In this document: in pieces, positions 12,401 to 26,547 of the stretch | Numbering within the stretch: the stretch's first letter is position 1 | How the letters are laid out: every line of letters begins with the position of its first letter | Program-made: the position numbers and the translations under genes | The notes under the pieces: model-generated | The model's database searches: none | Told to the model about the DNA's origin: nothing | The model's input: the letters and a program-made list of their open reading frames with translations, nothing else | Assembly (NCBI GenBank): GCA_035771175.1 | Contig: CM069610.1 | Coordinates: forward strand, 25,572,501-25,636,500 | Reading direction: 5' to 3' | Source of the DNA: Paratinospora sagittata | Lineage: Eukaryota > Streptophyta > Magnoliopsida > Ranunculales > Menispermaceae | Length of the DNA: 64,000 bases

Positions 12401-15400
12401 ATTGTCTCGCACGCCCAAAACAACTTTAGATTAAACAACTTTTTGAATTCAAATCATTTTGTACTCTCTTGCCCTTTAACCCGCAACTTCTAATTTTATA
12501 AAACACTCATTCTCTGATTTTCAAAAATACAACACACGATTTTTGCAAGTTAGATTGAGCTTTCCAAATAGCTTTTCAAGTGAAGAATGTATTGATTCTT
12601 GCATTTGTCAAAACAAGCTTCGAATAGAATCAAAACTGCAATCTGTCTTGATGATAACGTCGTTGATCACCAAGTCCTTCATTTTATCCCTTTTGTGCTT
12701 AGATTTGCAGAGGCTATCCATTGTTTTATGTTGTAAGTGTATGAAGTGGTCTCGGTGAGATAACACAACAAAAAAGAACACATCAATTGTCTTGCATCAA
12801 CAACACATCAAACAATAGCTTTCGAAGTCTACAAAGATTAAGCTCGAAGAACGAAGACATATCTCATGCCTAAGTAAGGCATTAGTTTGATCTTTGGTGT
12901 GTAGGGTAACCTCTCGATCAATCTCAGCACTAAAACTCTGAAATCTGCAAAGTCTTAAAAATCCCTTTGATATAGTATTTCACTTTGAAAAAATGTTTTC
13001 GGAAAGGTTTTAACCATAATGTCAATGAGTTTTGAATTATTTAAAAGTTTTTAATCTTATACAATATGTTTTGAGTTAATGAAATGGTTCTTGAGTGTCA
13101 AAATATTAGTTTCTTTAAAAATAAGGCTATCCAGCAATTTTCCTAAATTTTCCTGAAGGCACTAGCGCACTATCAGTGTTGATAGCACGCTGATAGGGTT
13201 CTATAACAAAACATTTGTTTTTCTGAAAAATTGTCTATAGTGCGCTATCCCCTTTGATACTTCGCTATAAAGTTGTTGCCGTGATCTTTCCATTTTTAGT
13301 TAAATGGGCAATAACGCGCTATAGGCCTCGATAACATGCTATCGGAAAGTCCGTAAATCTCGAGCTCTCGGGTTTGTGTATATCGATCTGCTATAGCCTG
13401 CTATCTGTCAATTGAGAACGTGATACACAACCCACTAGCACGCTATCCACGTCTGAGAAAAAAATCTGATATTTCTAACGAGAAAAATGTGGGCAATTCA
13501 TCTTGCTCGATTTTTCCATTCCTTATACAATTTCTCCAGGTTATCTTAATTGAAATATTCTCTACTAACACCTAGATTATTCCCATTGTCTCGCACGCCC
13601 CAAACAACTTTAGATTAAACAATGTTTTGAATTCAAATCATTTTGTACTCTCTTGCCCTTTAACCCGCAACTTCTAATTTTATAAAACACTCCTTCTCTA
13701 ATTTTCAAAAATACAACACACGATTTTTGCAAGTTCGATTGAGCTTTCCATAGAGTTTTTCAAGAGAAGAAAGTATTGATTCTTGCATTTGTCAAAACAA
13801 GCTTCGAATAGAATCAAAATTGCAATTTTCCTTGATGACAACGTCGTTGATCAGCAAGTCCCTCATTTTATCCCTTTTGTGCTTATATTTGCAGAAGCTA
13901 TCCATTGTTTTTATTTGTAAGTATATATGAAGTGGTCTCGGTAAGATAACACAACAAAAAAGAACACATCAATTGTCTTGCATCAACAACACATCAAACA
14001 ATAGCTTTCGAAGTCTACAAAGATCAAGCTCGAAGAACGAAGACATATCTCATGCCTAAGTAAGGCATTAGTTTGATCTTTGGTGTGTACCACCTCTCGA
14101 TCAATCTCAGCACTAAAACTCTGAAATCTGCAAAGTCTTAAAAATCACTTTGATATAGTATTTCATTTTGAAAAAATGTTTTCCGAAAGGTTTTAATCAT
14201 AATTTCAATGAGTTTTGAATTATTTAAAAGTTTTTAATCTTATACAATATGTTTTGAGTTAATGGAATGGTTCTTGAGTGTCAAAATATTAATTTTTAAA
14301 AAATAAGGCTATCCAGCAATTTGCCAAAATTTTCCTGAAGGCACTATCAGTGTTGATAACACGCTGATAGGGTACTATAATAAAACATTTGTTTTTCTGA
14401 AAAATTGTCTATAGCGCGCTATCCCCTTTGATACTTCGCTATAAAGTTGTTGCCGTGATCTTTCCATTTTTAGTAAAATGGGCAATAGCGCGCTATAGGC
14501 CTCGATAACACGCTATCGGAAAGTCCGTAAAACTCGAGCTCTCGGGTTTGTGTATATCGATCTGCTATAGCCTGCTATCTGTCAATTGAGAACATGATAC
14601 ACAACCCAATAGCATGCTATCCACGTCTGAGAAAAAAATCTGATATTTCTAACGAGAAAAATTTGGGCACTTCTGCTTGCTCGATTTTTCTATTCCTTAT
14701 ACAATTTCTCCAGGTTATCTTAATTGAAATATTCTCTACTAACACCTAGATTATTCCCATTGTCTCGCACGCCCCAAACAACTTTAGATTAAACAATGTT
14801 TTGAATTCAAATCATTTTGTACTCTCTTGCCCTTTAACCCACAACTTCTAATTTTATAAAACACTCATTCTCTAATTTTCAAAAATACAACACACGATTT
14901 TTGCAAGTTCGATTGAGCTTTCCAAAGAGTTTTTCAAGAGAAGAAAGTATTAATTCTTGCATTTGTCAAAACAAGCTTCGAATAGAATCGAAATTGCAAT
15001 CTGTCTTGATGATAACGTCGTTGATCAGCAAGTCCTTCATTTTATCCCTTTTGTGCTTATATTTGCAGAGGCTATCCATTGTTTTAAGTTGTATGTATAT
15101 GAAGTGGTCTCGGTAAGATAACACAACAAAAAAGAACAAATCAATTGTCTTGCGTCAACAACACATCAAACAATAGCTTTTGAAGTCTACAAAGATCAAG
15201 CTAGAAGAACGAAGACATATCTCATGCCTAAGTAAGGCATTAGTTTGATCTTTGGTGTGTACCACCTCTCGATCAATCTCAGCACTAAAACTCTGAAATC
15301 TGCAAAGTCTTAAAAATCACTTCGATATAGTATTTCCTTTTGAAAAAATGTTTTCCGAAAGGTTTTAATCATAATTTCAATGAGTTTTGAATTATTTAAA

Positions 15401-18400
15401 AGTTTTTAATCGTATACAATATGTTTTGAGTTAATGGAATGGTTCTTGAGTGTCAAAATATTAATTTTTAAAAAATAAGGCTATCCAGCAATTTGCCAAA
15501 ATTTTCCTGAAGGCACTATCAGTGTTGATAACACGCTGATAGGGTACTATAATAAAACATTTGTTTTTCTGAAAAATTGTCTATAGCGCGCTATCCCCTT
15601 TGATACTTCGCTATAAAGTTGTTGCCGTGATCTTTCCATTTTTAGTAAAATGGGCAATAGCGCGCTATAGGCCTCGATAACACGCTATTGGAAAGTCCGT
15701 AAAACTCGAGCTCTCGGGTTTGTGTATATCGATCTGCTATAGCCTGTATCTGTCAATTGAGAACATGATACACAACCCAATAGCACGCTATCCACGTCTG
15801 AGAAAAAAATCTGATATTTCTAACGAGAAAAATGTGGGCACTTCTGCTTGCTCGATTTTTCTCTTCCTTATACAATTTCTCCAGGTTATCTTAATTGAAA
15901 TATTCTCTACTAACACCTAGATGATTCCCATTGTCTCGCACGCCCCAAACAACTTTTGATTAAACAATGTTTTGAATTCAAATCATTTTGTACTCTCTTG
16001 CCCTTTAAACCGCAACTTCTAATTTTATAAAACACTCGTTCTCTGATTTTCAAAAATACAACACACACGATTTTTGCAAGTTAGATTGAGCTTTCCAAAG
16101 TGTTTTTCAAGAGAAGAAAGTTTTGATTCTTGCAGTTGTCAAAACAAGCTTCGAATAGAATAAAAATTGCAATCTGTCTTGATGATAACGTCGTTGATCA
16201 GCAAGTCCTTCATTTTATCCCTTTTGTGCTTAGATTTGCAGAGGCTATCCATTGTTTTAAGTTGTAAGTATATATGAAGTGGTCTCGGTAAGATAACACA
16301 ACAAAAAAGAACACATCAATTGTCTTGCATCAAGAACACATCAAACAATAGCTTTCGAAGTTTACAAAGATCAAGCTAGAAGAACGAAGACATATCTCAT
16401 GCCTAAGTAAGGCATTAGTTTGATATTTGGTGTGTACCACCTCTCGATCAATCCCAGCACTAAAACTCTGAAATCTGCAAAGTCTTAAAACTCACTTCGA
16501 TATAGTATTTCATTTTGAAAAAATGTTTTTCGGAAGGTTTTAATCATAATTTCAATGAGTTTTGAATTATTTAAAAGTTTTTAATCTTATACAATATGTT
16601 TTGAGTTAATGGAATGGTTCTTGAGTGTCAAAATATTAATTTTACAAAAATAAGGCTATCCAACAATTTGCCAAAATTTTCCTGAAGCCACTAGCGCACT
16701 ATCAGTGTTGATAACACGCTGATAGGGTTCAATAATAAAACATTTGTTTTTCTGAAAAATTGTCTATAGCGCGCTATCGCCTTTGATACTTCGCTATAAA
16801 GTTGTTGCCGTGATCTTTCCATTTTTAGTAAAATGGGCAATAGCGCCTAGGCCTCGATAACACGCTATCGGAAAGTCTGTAAAACTCGACTCTCAGTTTT
16901 GTGTATGTCGATCTGCTATAGCCAGCTATCTGTCAATTGAGAAAGTGATACACAACCCAATAGCACGCTATCCACGTCTGAGAAAAAAATCTGATATTTC
17001 TAACGAGAAAAATGTGGGCACTTCTGCTTGCTCGATTTTTCTATTCCTTATACAATTTCTCCAGGTTATCTTATTTGAAATATTCTCTACTAACACCTAG
17101 ATGATTCCCATTGTCTCGCACGCCCAAAACAACTTTAGATTAAACAATGTTTTGAATTCAAATCATTTTGTACTCTCTTGCCCTTTAACCCGCAACTTCT
17201 AATTTTATAAAACACTCATTCTATGATTTTCAAAAATACAACACACACAATTTTTGAAAGTTAGATTGGGCTTTCCAAAGAGCTTTTCAAGAGAAGAAAC
17301 TATTGAGTCTTGCATTTGTCAAAACAAGCTTCTAATAGAATCAAAATTGCAATCTGTCTTGATGATAACGTCGTTGATCAGCAAGTTCTTCATTTCATCC
17401 CGTTTGTGCTTAGATTTGCAGAGGCTATCCATTGTTTTAAGTTGTAAGTATATGAAGTGGTCTCGGTAAGATAACACAACAAAAAAGAACACATCAATTG
17501 TCTTGCATCAACAACACATCAAACAATAGCTTTCGAAGTCTACAAAGATCAAGCTCGAAGAACGACGACATATATCATGCCTAAGTAAGGCATTAGTTTG
17601 ATCTTTGGTGTGTAGGGTAACCCCTCGATCAATCTCAGCACTAAAACTCTGAAATCTGTAAAGTCTTAAAAATCACTTTGATATTGTATTTCATTTTGAA
17701 AAAATGTTTTCCGAAAGGTTTTAACCATAATGTCAATGTGTTTTGAATTATTTAAAAGTTTTTAATATTATACAATATGTTTTGACTTAATGAAATGGTT
17801 CTTTAGTGTCAAAATATTAATTTTTTTTAAAATAAGGCTATCCAGCAATTTTCCAAAATTTTCCAGAAGGCACTAGCGCACTATCAGTGTTGATAGCACG
17901 CTTATAGGGTTCTATAACAAAACATTTGTTTTTCTGAAAAATTGTCTATAGTGCGCTATCCCCTTTGATACTTCGCTATAAAGCTGTTGTCGTGATCTTT
18001 CCATTTTTAGTAAAATGGGCAATAGCGCGCTATAGGCCTCGATAACATGCTATCGGAAAGTCCGTAAATCTCGAGCTCTCGGGTTTGTGTATATCGATCT
18101 GCTATAGCCTGCTATCTGTCAATTGAGAACATGATACACAACCCAATAGCACGCTATCCACATCTAAGAAAAAAAATCTGATAATTCTAACGAGAAAAAT
18201 GTGGGCACTTCTGCTTGCTCGATTTTTCTATTCCTTATACAGTTTCTCCAGGTTATCTTAATTGAAATATTCTCCACTAACACCTAGATGATTCCCATTG
18301 TCTCGCACGCCCAAAACAACTTCAGATTAAACAATGTTTTGAATTCAAATCATTTTGTACTCTCTTGCCCTTTAACCCGCAACTTCTAATTTTATAAAAC

Positions 18401-21400
18401 ACTCATTCTCTGATATTCAAAAATACAACACACGATTTTTGCAAGTTAGATTGAGCTTTCCAAAGAGTTTTTGAATAGAAGAAAGTATTGATTCTTGCAT
18501 TTGTCAAAACAAGCTTCGAATAGAATCAAAATTGCATTCTGTCTTGATGATAACGTCGTTGATCAGCAAGTCCTTCATTTTATACCTTTTGTGCTTAGAT
18601 TTGCAGAGGCTATCCATTGTTTTAAGTTGTAAGTATATATGAAGTGGTCTCGGTAAGATAACACAACAAAAAAGAACACATCATTTGTCTTGCATCAAGA
18701 ACACATCACACAATAGCTTTCGAAGTCTACAAATATCAAGCTAGAATAACGAAGACATATCTCATGCCTAAGTAAGGCATTAGTTTGATCTTTGGTGTGT
18801 ACCACCTCTCGATCAATCTCAGCACTAAAACTCTGAAATCTGCAAAGTCTTAAAAATCACTTCGATATAGTATTTCATTTTGAAAAAATGTTTTCCCAAA
18901 GGTTTTAATTATAATTTCAATGAGTTTTGAACTATTTAAAAGTTTTTAATCTTATACAATATGTTTTGAGTTAATGGAATGGTTCTTGAGCGTCAAAATA
19001 TTAATTTTTAAAAAATAAGGCTATCCAGCAATTTGCCAAAATTTTCCTGAAGGCATTAGCGCACTATCAGTGTTGATAACACGCTGATAGGGTTCTGTAA
19101 TAAAACATTTGTTTTTCTGAAAAATTGTCCATAGCGCGCTATCCCCTTTGATACTTCGCAATAAAGCTGTTGCCGTGATCTTTCCATTTTTAGTAAAATG
19201 GGCAATAGCGCGCTATAGGCCTCGATAACACGCTATCGGGACGTCCGTAAAACTCGAGCTCTCGGGTTTGTGTATATCGAGCTGCTATAGCCTGCTATCT
19301 GTCAATTGAGAACATGATACACAACCCAATAGCATGCTATCCACGTCTGAGAAAAAAATCTGATAATTCTAACGAGAAAAATGTGGGCACTTCTGCTTGC
19401 TCGATTTTTCTATTCCTTATACAACTTCTCCAGGTTATCTTAATTGAAATATTCTCTACTAACACCTAGATGATTCCCATTGTCTCGCACGCCCAAAACA
19501 ACTTCAGATTAAACAATGTTTTGAATTCAAATCATTTTGTACTCTCTTGCCCTTTAACCCGCAACTTCTAATTTTATAAAACACTCATTCTCTGATTTTC
19601 AAAAATACAACACACGATTTTTGCAAGTTAGATTGAGCTTTCCAAAGAGTTTTTGAATAGAAGAAAGTATTGATTCTTGCATTTGTCAAAACAAGCTTCG
19701 AATAGAATCAAAATTGCAATCTGTCTTGATGATAACGTCGTTGATCAGCAAGTCCTTCATTTTATACCTTTTGTGCTTAGATTTGCAGAGGCTATCCATT
19801 GTTTTAAGTTGTAAGTATATATGAAGTGGTCTCGGTAAGATAACACAACAAAAAAGAACACATCAATTGTCTTGCATCAAGAACACATCAAACAATAGCT
19901 TTCGAAGTTTACAAAGATCAAGCTAGAAGAACGAAGACATATCTCATGCCTAAGTAAGGCATTAGTTTGATATTTGGTGTGTACCACCTCTCGATCAATC
20001 CCAGCACTAAAACTCTGAAATCTGCAAAGTCTTAAAAATCACTTCGATATAGTATTTCATTTTGAAAAAATGTTTTTCAGAAGGTTTTAATCATAATTTC
20101 AATGAGTTTTGAATTATTTAAAAATTTTTAATCTTATACAATATGTTTTGAGTTAATGGAATGGTTCTTGAGTGTCAAAATATTAATTTTTAAAAAATAA
20201 GGCTATCCAGCAATTTGCCAAAATTTTCCTGAAAGCACTAGCGCACTATCAGTGTTGATAACACGCTGATAGGGTTCAATAATAAAACATTTGTTTTTCT
20301 GAAAAATTGTCAATAGCGCGCTATCGCCTTTGATACTTCGCTATAAAGTTGTTGCCGTGATCTTTCCATTTTTAGTAAAATGGGCAATAGCGCCTAGGCC
20401 TCGATAACACGCTATCGGAAAGTCTGTAAAACTCGACTCTTAGTTTTGTGTATGTCGATCTGCTATAGCCAGCTATCTGTCAATTGAGAAAGTGATACAC
20501 AACCCAATAGCACGCTATCCACGTCTGAGAAAAAAATATGATATTTCTAACGAGAAAAATGTGGGCACTTCTGCTTGCTCGATTTTTCTATTCCTTATAC
20601 AATTTCTCCAGGTTATCTTATTTGAAATATTCTCTACTAACACCTAGATGATTCCCATTGTGTCGCACGCCCAAAACAACTTCAGATTAAATAATGTTTT
20701 GAATTCAAATCATTTTGTACTCTCTTGCCCTTTAACCCGCAACTTCTAATTTTATAAAACACTCATTCTCTGATTTTCAAAAATACAACACACGATTTTT
20801 GCAAGTTAGATTGAGCTTTCCAAAGAGCTTTTCAAGAGAAGAAAGTATTGATTCTTACATTTGTCAAAACAAGCTTCGAATAGAATCAAAATTGCAATCT
20901 GTCTTCATGATAACGTCGTTGATCAGCAAGTTCTTCATTTTATCCGTTTTGTGCTTAGATTTGCAGAGGCTATCCATTGTTTTAAGTTGTAAGTATATGA
21001 AGTGGTCTCGGTAAGATAACACAACAAAAAAGAACACATCATTTGTCTTGCATCAAGAACACATCACACAATAGCTTTCGAAGTCTACAAATATCAAGCT
21101 AGAATAACGAAGACATATCTCATGCCTAAGTAAGGCATTAGTTTGATCTTTGGTGTGTACCACCTCTCGATCAATCTCATCACTAAAACTCTGAAATCTG
21201 CAAAGTCTTAAAAATCACTTCGATATAGTATTTCATTTTGAAAAAATGTTTTCCCAAAGGTTTTAATTATAATTTCAATGAGTTTTGAACTATTTAAAAG
21301 TTTTTAATCTTATACAATATGTTTTGAGTTAATGGAATGGTACTTGAGCGTCAAAATATTAATTTTTAAAAAATAAGGCTATCCAGCAATTTGCCAAAAT

Positions 21401-24400
21401 TTTCCTGAAGGCATTAGCGCACTATCAGTGTTGATAACACGCTGATAGGGTTCTATAATAAAACATTTGTTTTTCTGAAAAATTGTCCATAGCGCGCTAT
21501 CCCCTTTGATACTTCGCAATAAAGCTGTTGCCGTGATCTTTCCATTTTTAGTAAAATGGGCAATAGCGCGCTATAGGCCTCGATAACACGCTATCGGGAC
21601 GTCCGTAAAACTCGAGCTCTCGGGTTTGTGTATATCGAGCTGCTATAGCCTGCTATCTGTCAATTGAGAACATGATACACAACCCAATAGCACGCTATCC
21701 ACGTCTGAGAAAAAAATCTGATAATTCTAACGAGAAAAATGTGGGCACTTCTGCTTGCTCGATTTTTCTATTCCTTATACAATTTCTCCAGGTTATCTTA
21801 ATTGAAATATTCTCTACTAACACCTAGATGATTCCCATTGTCTCGCACGCCCAAAACAACTTCAGATTAAACAATGTTTTGAATTCAAATCATTTTGTAC
21901 TCTCTTGCCCTTTAACCCGCAACTTCTAATTTTATAAAACACTCATTCTCTGATTTTCAAAAATATAACACACGATTTTTGCAAGTTAGATTGAGCTTTC
22001 CAAAGAGTTTTTGAATAGAAGAAAGTATTGATTCTTGCATTTGTCAAAACAAGCTTCGAATAGAATCAAAATTGCAATCTGTCTTGATGATAACGTCGTT
22101 GATCAGCAAGTCCTTCATTTTATACCTTTTGTGCTTTGGTTTGCAGAGGCTATCCATTGTTTTAAGTTGTAAGTATATATGAAGTGGTCTCGGTAAGATA
22201 ACACAACAAAAAAGAACACATCAATTGTCTTGCATCAAACAATAGCTTTCGAAGTTTGCAAAGATCAAGCTAGAATAACGAAGACATATCTCATGCCTAA
22301 GTAAGGCATTAGTTTGATATTTGGTGTGTACCACCTCTCGATCAATCCCAGCACTAAAACTCTGAAATCTGCAAAGTCTTAAAAATCACTTCGATATAGT
22401 ATTTCATTTTGAAAAAATGTTTTTCAGAAGGTTTTAATCATAATTTCAATGAGTTTTGAATTATTTAAAAATTTTTAATCTTATACAATATGTTTTGAGT
22501 TAATGGAATGGTTCTTGAGTGTCAAAATATTAATTTTTAAAAAATAAGGCTATCCAGCAATTTGCCAAAATTTTCCTGAAAGCACTAGCGCACTATCAGT
22601 GTTGATAACACGCTGATAGGGTTCAATAATAAAACATTTGTTTTTCTGAAAAATTGTCTATAGCGCGCTATCGCCTTTGATACTTCGCTATAAAGTTGTT
22701 GCCGTGATCTTTCCATTTTTAGTAAAATGGGCAATAGCGCCTAGGCCTCGATAACACGCTATCGGAAAGTCTGTAAAACTCGACTCTTAGTTTTGTGTAT
22801 GTCGATCTGCTATAGCCAGCTATCTGTCAATTGAGAAAGTGATACACAACCCAATAGCACGCTATCCACGTCTGAGAAAAAAATATGATATTTCTAACGA
22901 GAAAAATGTGGGCACTTCTGCTTGCTCGATTTTTCTATTCCTTATACAATTTCTCCAGGTTATCTTATTTGAAATATTCTCTACTAACACCTATATGATT
23001 CCCATTGTCTCGCACGCCCAAAACAACTTTAGATTAAACAATGTTTTGAATTCAAATCATTTTGTACTCTCTTACCCTTTAACCCGCAACTTCTAATTTT
23101 ATAAAACACTCATTCTATGATTTTCAAAAATACAACACACACGATTTTTGAAAGTTAGATTGAGCTTTCCAAAGAGCTTTTCAAGAGAAGAAACTATTGA
23201 TTCTTGCATTTGTCAAAACAAGCTTCGAATAGAATCAAAATTGCAATCTGTCTTGATGATAACGTCGTTGATCAGCAAGTTCTTCATTTCATCCCGTTTG
23301 TGCTTAGATTTGCAGAGGCTATCCATTGTTTTAAGTTGTAAGTATATGAAGTGGTCTCGGTAAGATAACACAACAAAAAAGAACACATCAATTGTCTTGC
23401 ATCAACAACACATCAAACAATAGCTTTCGAAGTCTACAAAGATCAAGCTCGAAGAACGACGACATATCTCATGCCTAAGTAAGGCATTAGTTTGATCTTT
23501 GGTGTGTAGGGTAACCCCTCGATCAATCTCAGCACTAAAACTCTGAAATCTGCAAAGTCTTAAAAATCACTTCGATATAGTATTTCATTTTGAAAAAATG
23601 TTTTCCGAAAGGTTTTATCCATAATTTCAATGAGTTTTGAATTATTTAAAAGTTTTTAATCTTATACAATATGTTTTGAGTTAATGGAATGGTTCTTGAG
23701 TGTCAAGATATTAATTTTTCAAAAATAAGGCTTTCCAGCAATTTGCCAAAATTTTCCTGAAGGCACTAGCGCACTATCAGTGTTGATAACACGCAGATAG
23801 GGTTCTATAATAAAACATTTGTTTTTCTGAAAAATTGTCTATAGCGCGCCATCCCCTTTGATACTTCGCTATAAAGCTGTTGCCGTGATATTTCCATTTT
23901 TAGGAAAATGGGCAATAGCGTGCTATAAGCCTCGATAACACGCTATCGGAACGTCCGTAAAACTCGAGCTCTCTGGTTTGTGTATATCGATCTGCTATAG
24001 CTTGCTATCTGTCAATTGAGAACATGATACACAACCCAATAGCACGCTATCCACGTCTGACAAAAAAATTTGATATTTCTAACGAGAAAAATGTGGGCAC
24101 TTCTACTTGCTCGATTTTTCTATTCCTTATACAATTTCTCCAGGTTATCTTAATTGAAATATTTTCTACTAACACCTAGATGATTCCCATTGTCTCGCAC
24201 GCCCAAAACAACTTTAGATTAAACAATGTTTCATTTTGTACACTCTTGCCCTTTAACCCGCAACTTCTAATTTTATAAAACACTCATTCTCTGATTTTCA
24301 AAAATACAACACACACGATTTTTGCAAGTTAGATTAAGCTTTCCAAAGTGTTTTTCAAGAGAAGAAAGTTTTGATTCTTGCATTTGTCAAAACAAGCTTC

Positions 24401-25224
24401 GAATAGAATCAAAATTGCAATCTGTCTTGATGATAACGTCGTTGATCAGCAAGTCCTTCATTTTATCCCTTTTGTGCTTAGATTTGTAGAAGCTATCCAT
24501 TGTTTTAAGTTGTAAGTATATGAAGTGGTCTCGGTAAGATAACACAACAAAAAAGAACACATCAATTGTCTTGCATCAAGAACACATCAGACAATAGCTT
24601 TCGAAGTCTACAAAGATCAAGCTAGAAGAACGAAGACAGATCTCATGCCTAAGTAAGGCATTAGTTTGATCTTTGCTGTGTACCACCTCTCGATCAATCC
24701 CAGCACTAAAACTCTGAAATCTGCAAAGTCTTAAAAATCACTTCGATATAGTATTTCATTTTGAAATAATGTTCTCCGAAAGGTTTTAATCATAATTTCA
24801 ATGAGTTTTGAACTATTTAAAAGTTTTTAATCTTATACAATATGTTTTGTGTTAATGGAATGGTTCTTGAGTGTCAAAATATTAATTTTTCAAAAATAAG
24901 GCTTTCCAACAATTTGCCAAAATTTTCCTGAAGGGACTAGCGCACTATCAGTGTTGATAACACGCTGATAGGGTTCTATAATAAAATATTTGTTTTTCTG
25001 AAAAATTGTCTATAGCGCGCTATCCCCTTTGATACTTCGCTATAAAGTTGTTGCCGTGATCTTTCCATTTTTAGTAAAATGGCCAAAAGCGCGCTATAGG
25101 CCTCGATAACACGCTATCGGAAAGTCCGTAAAACTCGAGCTCTCGGTTTTGTGTATATCGATCTGCTATAGCCTGCTATCTGTCAATTGAGAACATGATA
25201 CACAACCCAATAGCACGCTATCCA
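9461..25224. repeat. 1.18-kb satellite array, diverged type B block
   Basis: This continues the same head-to-tail satellite. Landmarks are at 10234, 11360, 12543, 13727, 14901, 16074, 17254, 18439, 19621, 20799, 21979, 23148 and 24322. Spacing is 1169-1185 bp except one 1126 bp copy, which has lost 59 bp near 10904. Diagnostic words are gtcaaaacaag, cttgcatcaa, catgcctaagtaagg and caatagcacgctat. Two subtypes are interleaved, one reading gtgtagggtaacc and one gtgtaccacctc at the same place. The last copy is cut at 25224 by insertion of TE1. No gene is visible; the short open frames here are copies of satellite sequence. Confidence 0.96.
25220..25224. repeat. Target site duplication of TE1, left copy (ATCCA)
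   Basis: The satellite word ctatcca runs directly into the LTR terminus TGTCACACC. The same five bases recur at 36587-36591 after the right LTR terminus. The uninterrupted paralogous copy at 42480-42484 has ATCCA once. Confidence 0.93.
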
Positions 25225-26124
25225 TGTCACACCCCGCCCTGACGCGCCTAAACTGGCGGTACACTCACGGACGGGGCGCGCATTTGGAACAATCATAATG
25301 GTAATAACAGAGTACGCAGCGGAAATACAGTACACAGTACAAATCTGATTTCATATAATTCAGAATACTTTTGTACATAAAATGGTCTAGGGAACATACT
25401 CCCAAAATCCCCAATGAATCATACAAAGGGTACAAAATGTGGGCCCCATAACCTGCACCCAGTCCACCCTAATTTCCTGTGAAAGATTTGATAATATTGG
25501 AGTGAGCTTAACGCGCTCAGTGGGTAAATAGTGCATGAGTATAACAATTAATAAAGCATACTTCAATATCAAATATCTTAAATACACATGTAAGCATCAT
25601 AATCAATCAATATGTATGTATGCATGACACCGTCACGTACTAATGGTTTGATGAACGTACATCGCCTGAGTTCACGTACTGGTGTCCTTCCCCGGGCGAA
25701 GCCAGGTTCTCACTGTACGTCCCTCCTCAGGAACGATGCTCTGGATTCACGTACTGATGTCCCTCCCCAGCGTAGCCAGGTTCACATGTACGTCCCTCTC
25801 CAGAGAAATAATATGAATAGTGAGCAATGCTTCTAACTATTCTATGAGTCATAAACCATATACGTCCCTAGGTGGTGATATGAATGATGCCAATGCATGA
25901 ACTGGTCTAGTCTACTAGTCTGGTCTTTCTTGACATTTAGACTGACTTTGGCATCGTCTAGTGATCCTTATTAGGGTCGGTATCACGACGTGCAAGGTTA
26001 GGACATTCAGGTCATAAACATTATTGATATAATGCAGTGTAAATGAATAGTAGACATAATAATAATTGAATGTAAACTTTAATAAAAGTTATGAAACACG
26101 CAAACCTATGTTTCGTTCCCCACC

Positions 26125-26214
26125 TTCAGATCTGGTGCTTTTCTCCGGACAGAACTTCGTTGCACCGCTTTCAGATCTGGCGCTTTCCTCCGGACAGAAC
26201 TTTGTTGCACCGCA
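26125..26214 (-). repeat. 45-bp tandem duplication in TE1 LTR
   Basis: Two adjacent copies of a 45-bp unit begin ttcagatctgg, share the word ccggacagaac and end with a gttgcaccg-type word. They differ at a few positions. The same pair sits at 35956-36045 in the other LTR, so it predates this insertion. It lies downstream of the TATA box on the transcribed strand, in the RNA leader part of the LTR. Confidence 0.8.
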
Positions 26215-26332
26215 CCGAGAGTCTCGATTAGAGAGTCTCAAAAACTAAAAACTTAGAAGGCGTGGAAAGGAGAAGAAAATCCCAAGAGAAGGTGATTTTG
26301 GTTTGGTGTGAGAAATGAGAATGAGGAGGTTT

Positions 26333-26340
26333 CTTATATA
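26333..26340 (-). promoter_or_regulatory. TATA box of TE1 3' LTR
   Basis: The coding strand reads CTATATAAG immediately after the GAACGTTC repeat array. The identical motif in the 5' LTR is at 36171-36164. This order (repeat array, TATA, CT-rich stretch) is that of an LTR promoter, with transcription start expected roughly 30 bp further on. Confidence 0.7.
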
Positions 26341-26350
26341 GAGATTTTGT

Positions 26351-26471
26351 GCGCCTGAACGTTCTGGCAGGCGCCTGAACGTTCTGGCATGGCGCCTGAA
26401 CGTTCTGGCAGGCGCCTGAACGTTCTGGCAGGCGCCTGAACGTTCTGTCATGCGCCTGAACGTTCGGGCGT
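26351..26471 (-). repeat. GAACGTTC tandem array in TE1 3' LTR U3, 6 copies
   Basis: Six head-to-tail units of 20-21 bp (gcgcctgaacgttctggcag). The last two are diverged (gttctgtcat and gttcgggcgt). Each unit holds the palindrome GAACGTTC. This fits half of a heat-shock element (nGAAnnTTCn) and also an ACGT-core T-box. The array ends about 10 bp from the TATA box. Confidence 0.92.
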
Positions 26472-26500
26472 TGCCTAAATAGTAAAAAATTTCAAATAGT

Positions 26501-26503
<3 letters not shown>

Positions 26504-26546
<43 letters not shown>
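26504..26546 (-). repeat. Homopolymer (43 T on plus strand) in TE1 3' LTR
   Basis: A pure T run near the U3 start, preceded by ttcaaatagtaaa. The partner run in the 5' LTR is 36543-36584. Related ttcaaatagtaa-plus-poly-T sequences recur in the internal leader at about 34258 and 34410. Confidence 0.9.

Positions 26547-26547
<1 letters not shown>

Noticed and set aside
1..25224. Satellite as a tandem array of LTRs or rDNA spacer
   Set aside because: No TG...CA boundaries, primer site, polypurine tract or rRNA sequence could be found in the monomer, so no such origin can be supported.
25387..26248. Small frames inside the TE1 LTRs (duplicated at 35218-36079)
   Set aside because: They occur identically in both LTRs, have no recognisable domain, and are in transcribed non-coding LTR sequence.
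26351..26471. CRISPR-like array of 20-bp repeats
   Set aside because: Units are directly adjacent with no unique spacers and sit in the U3 of a plant LTR.
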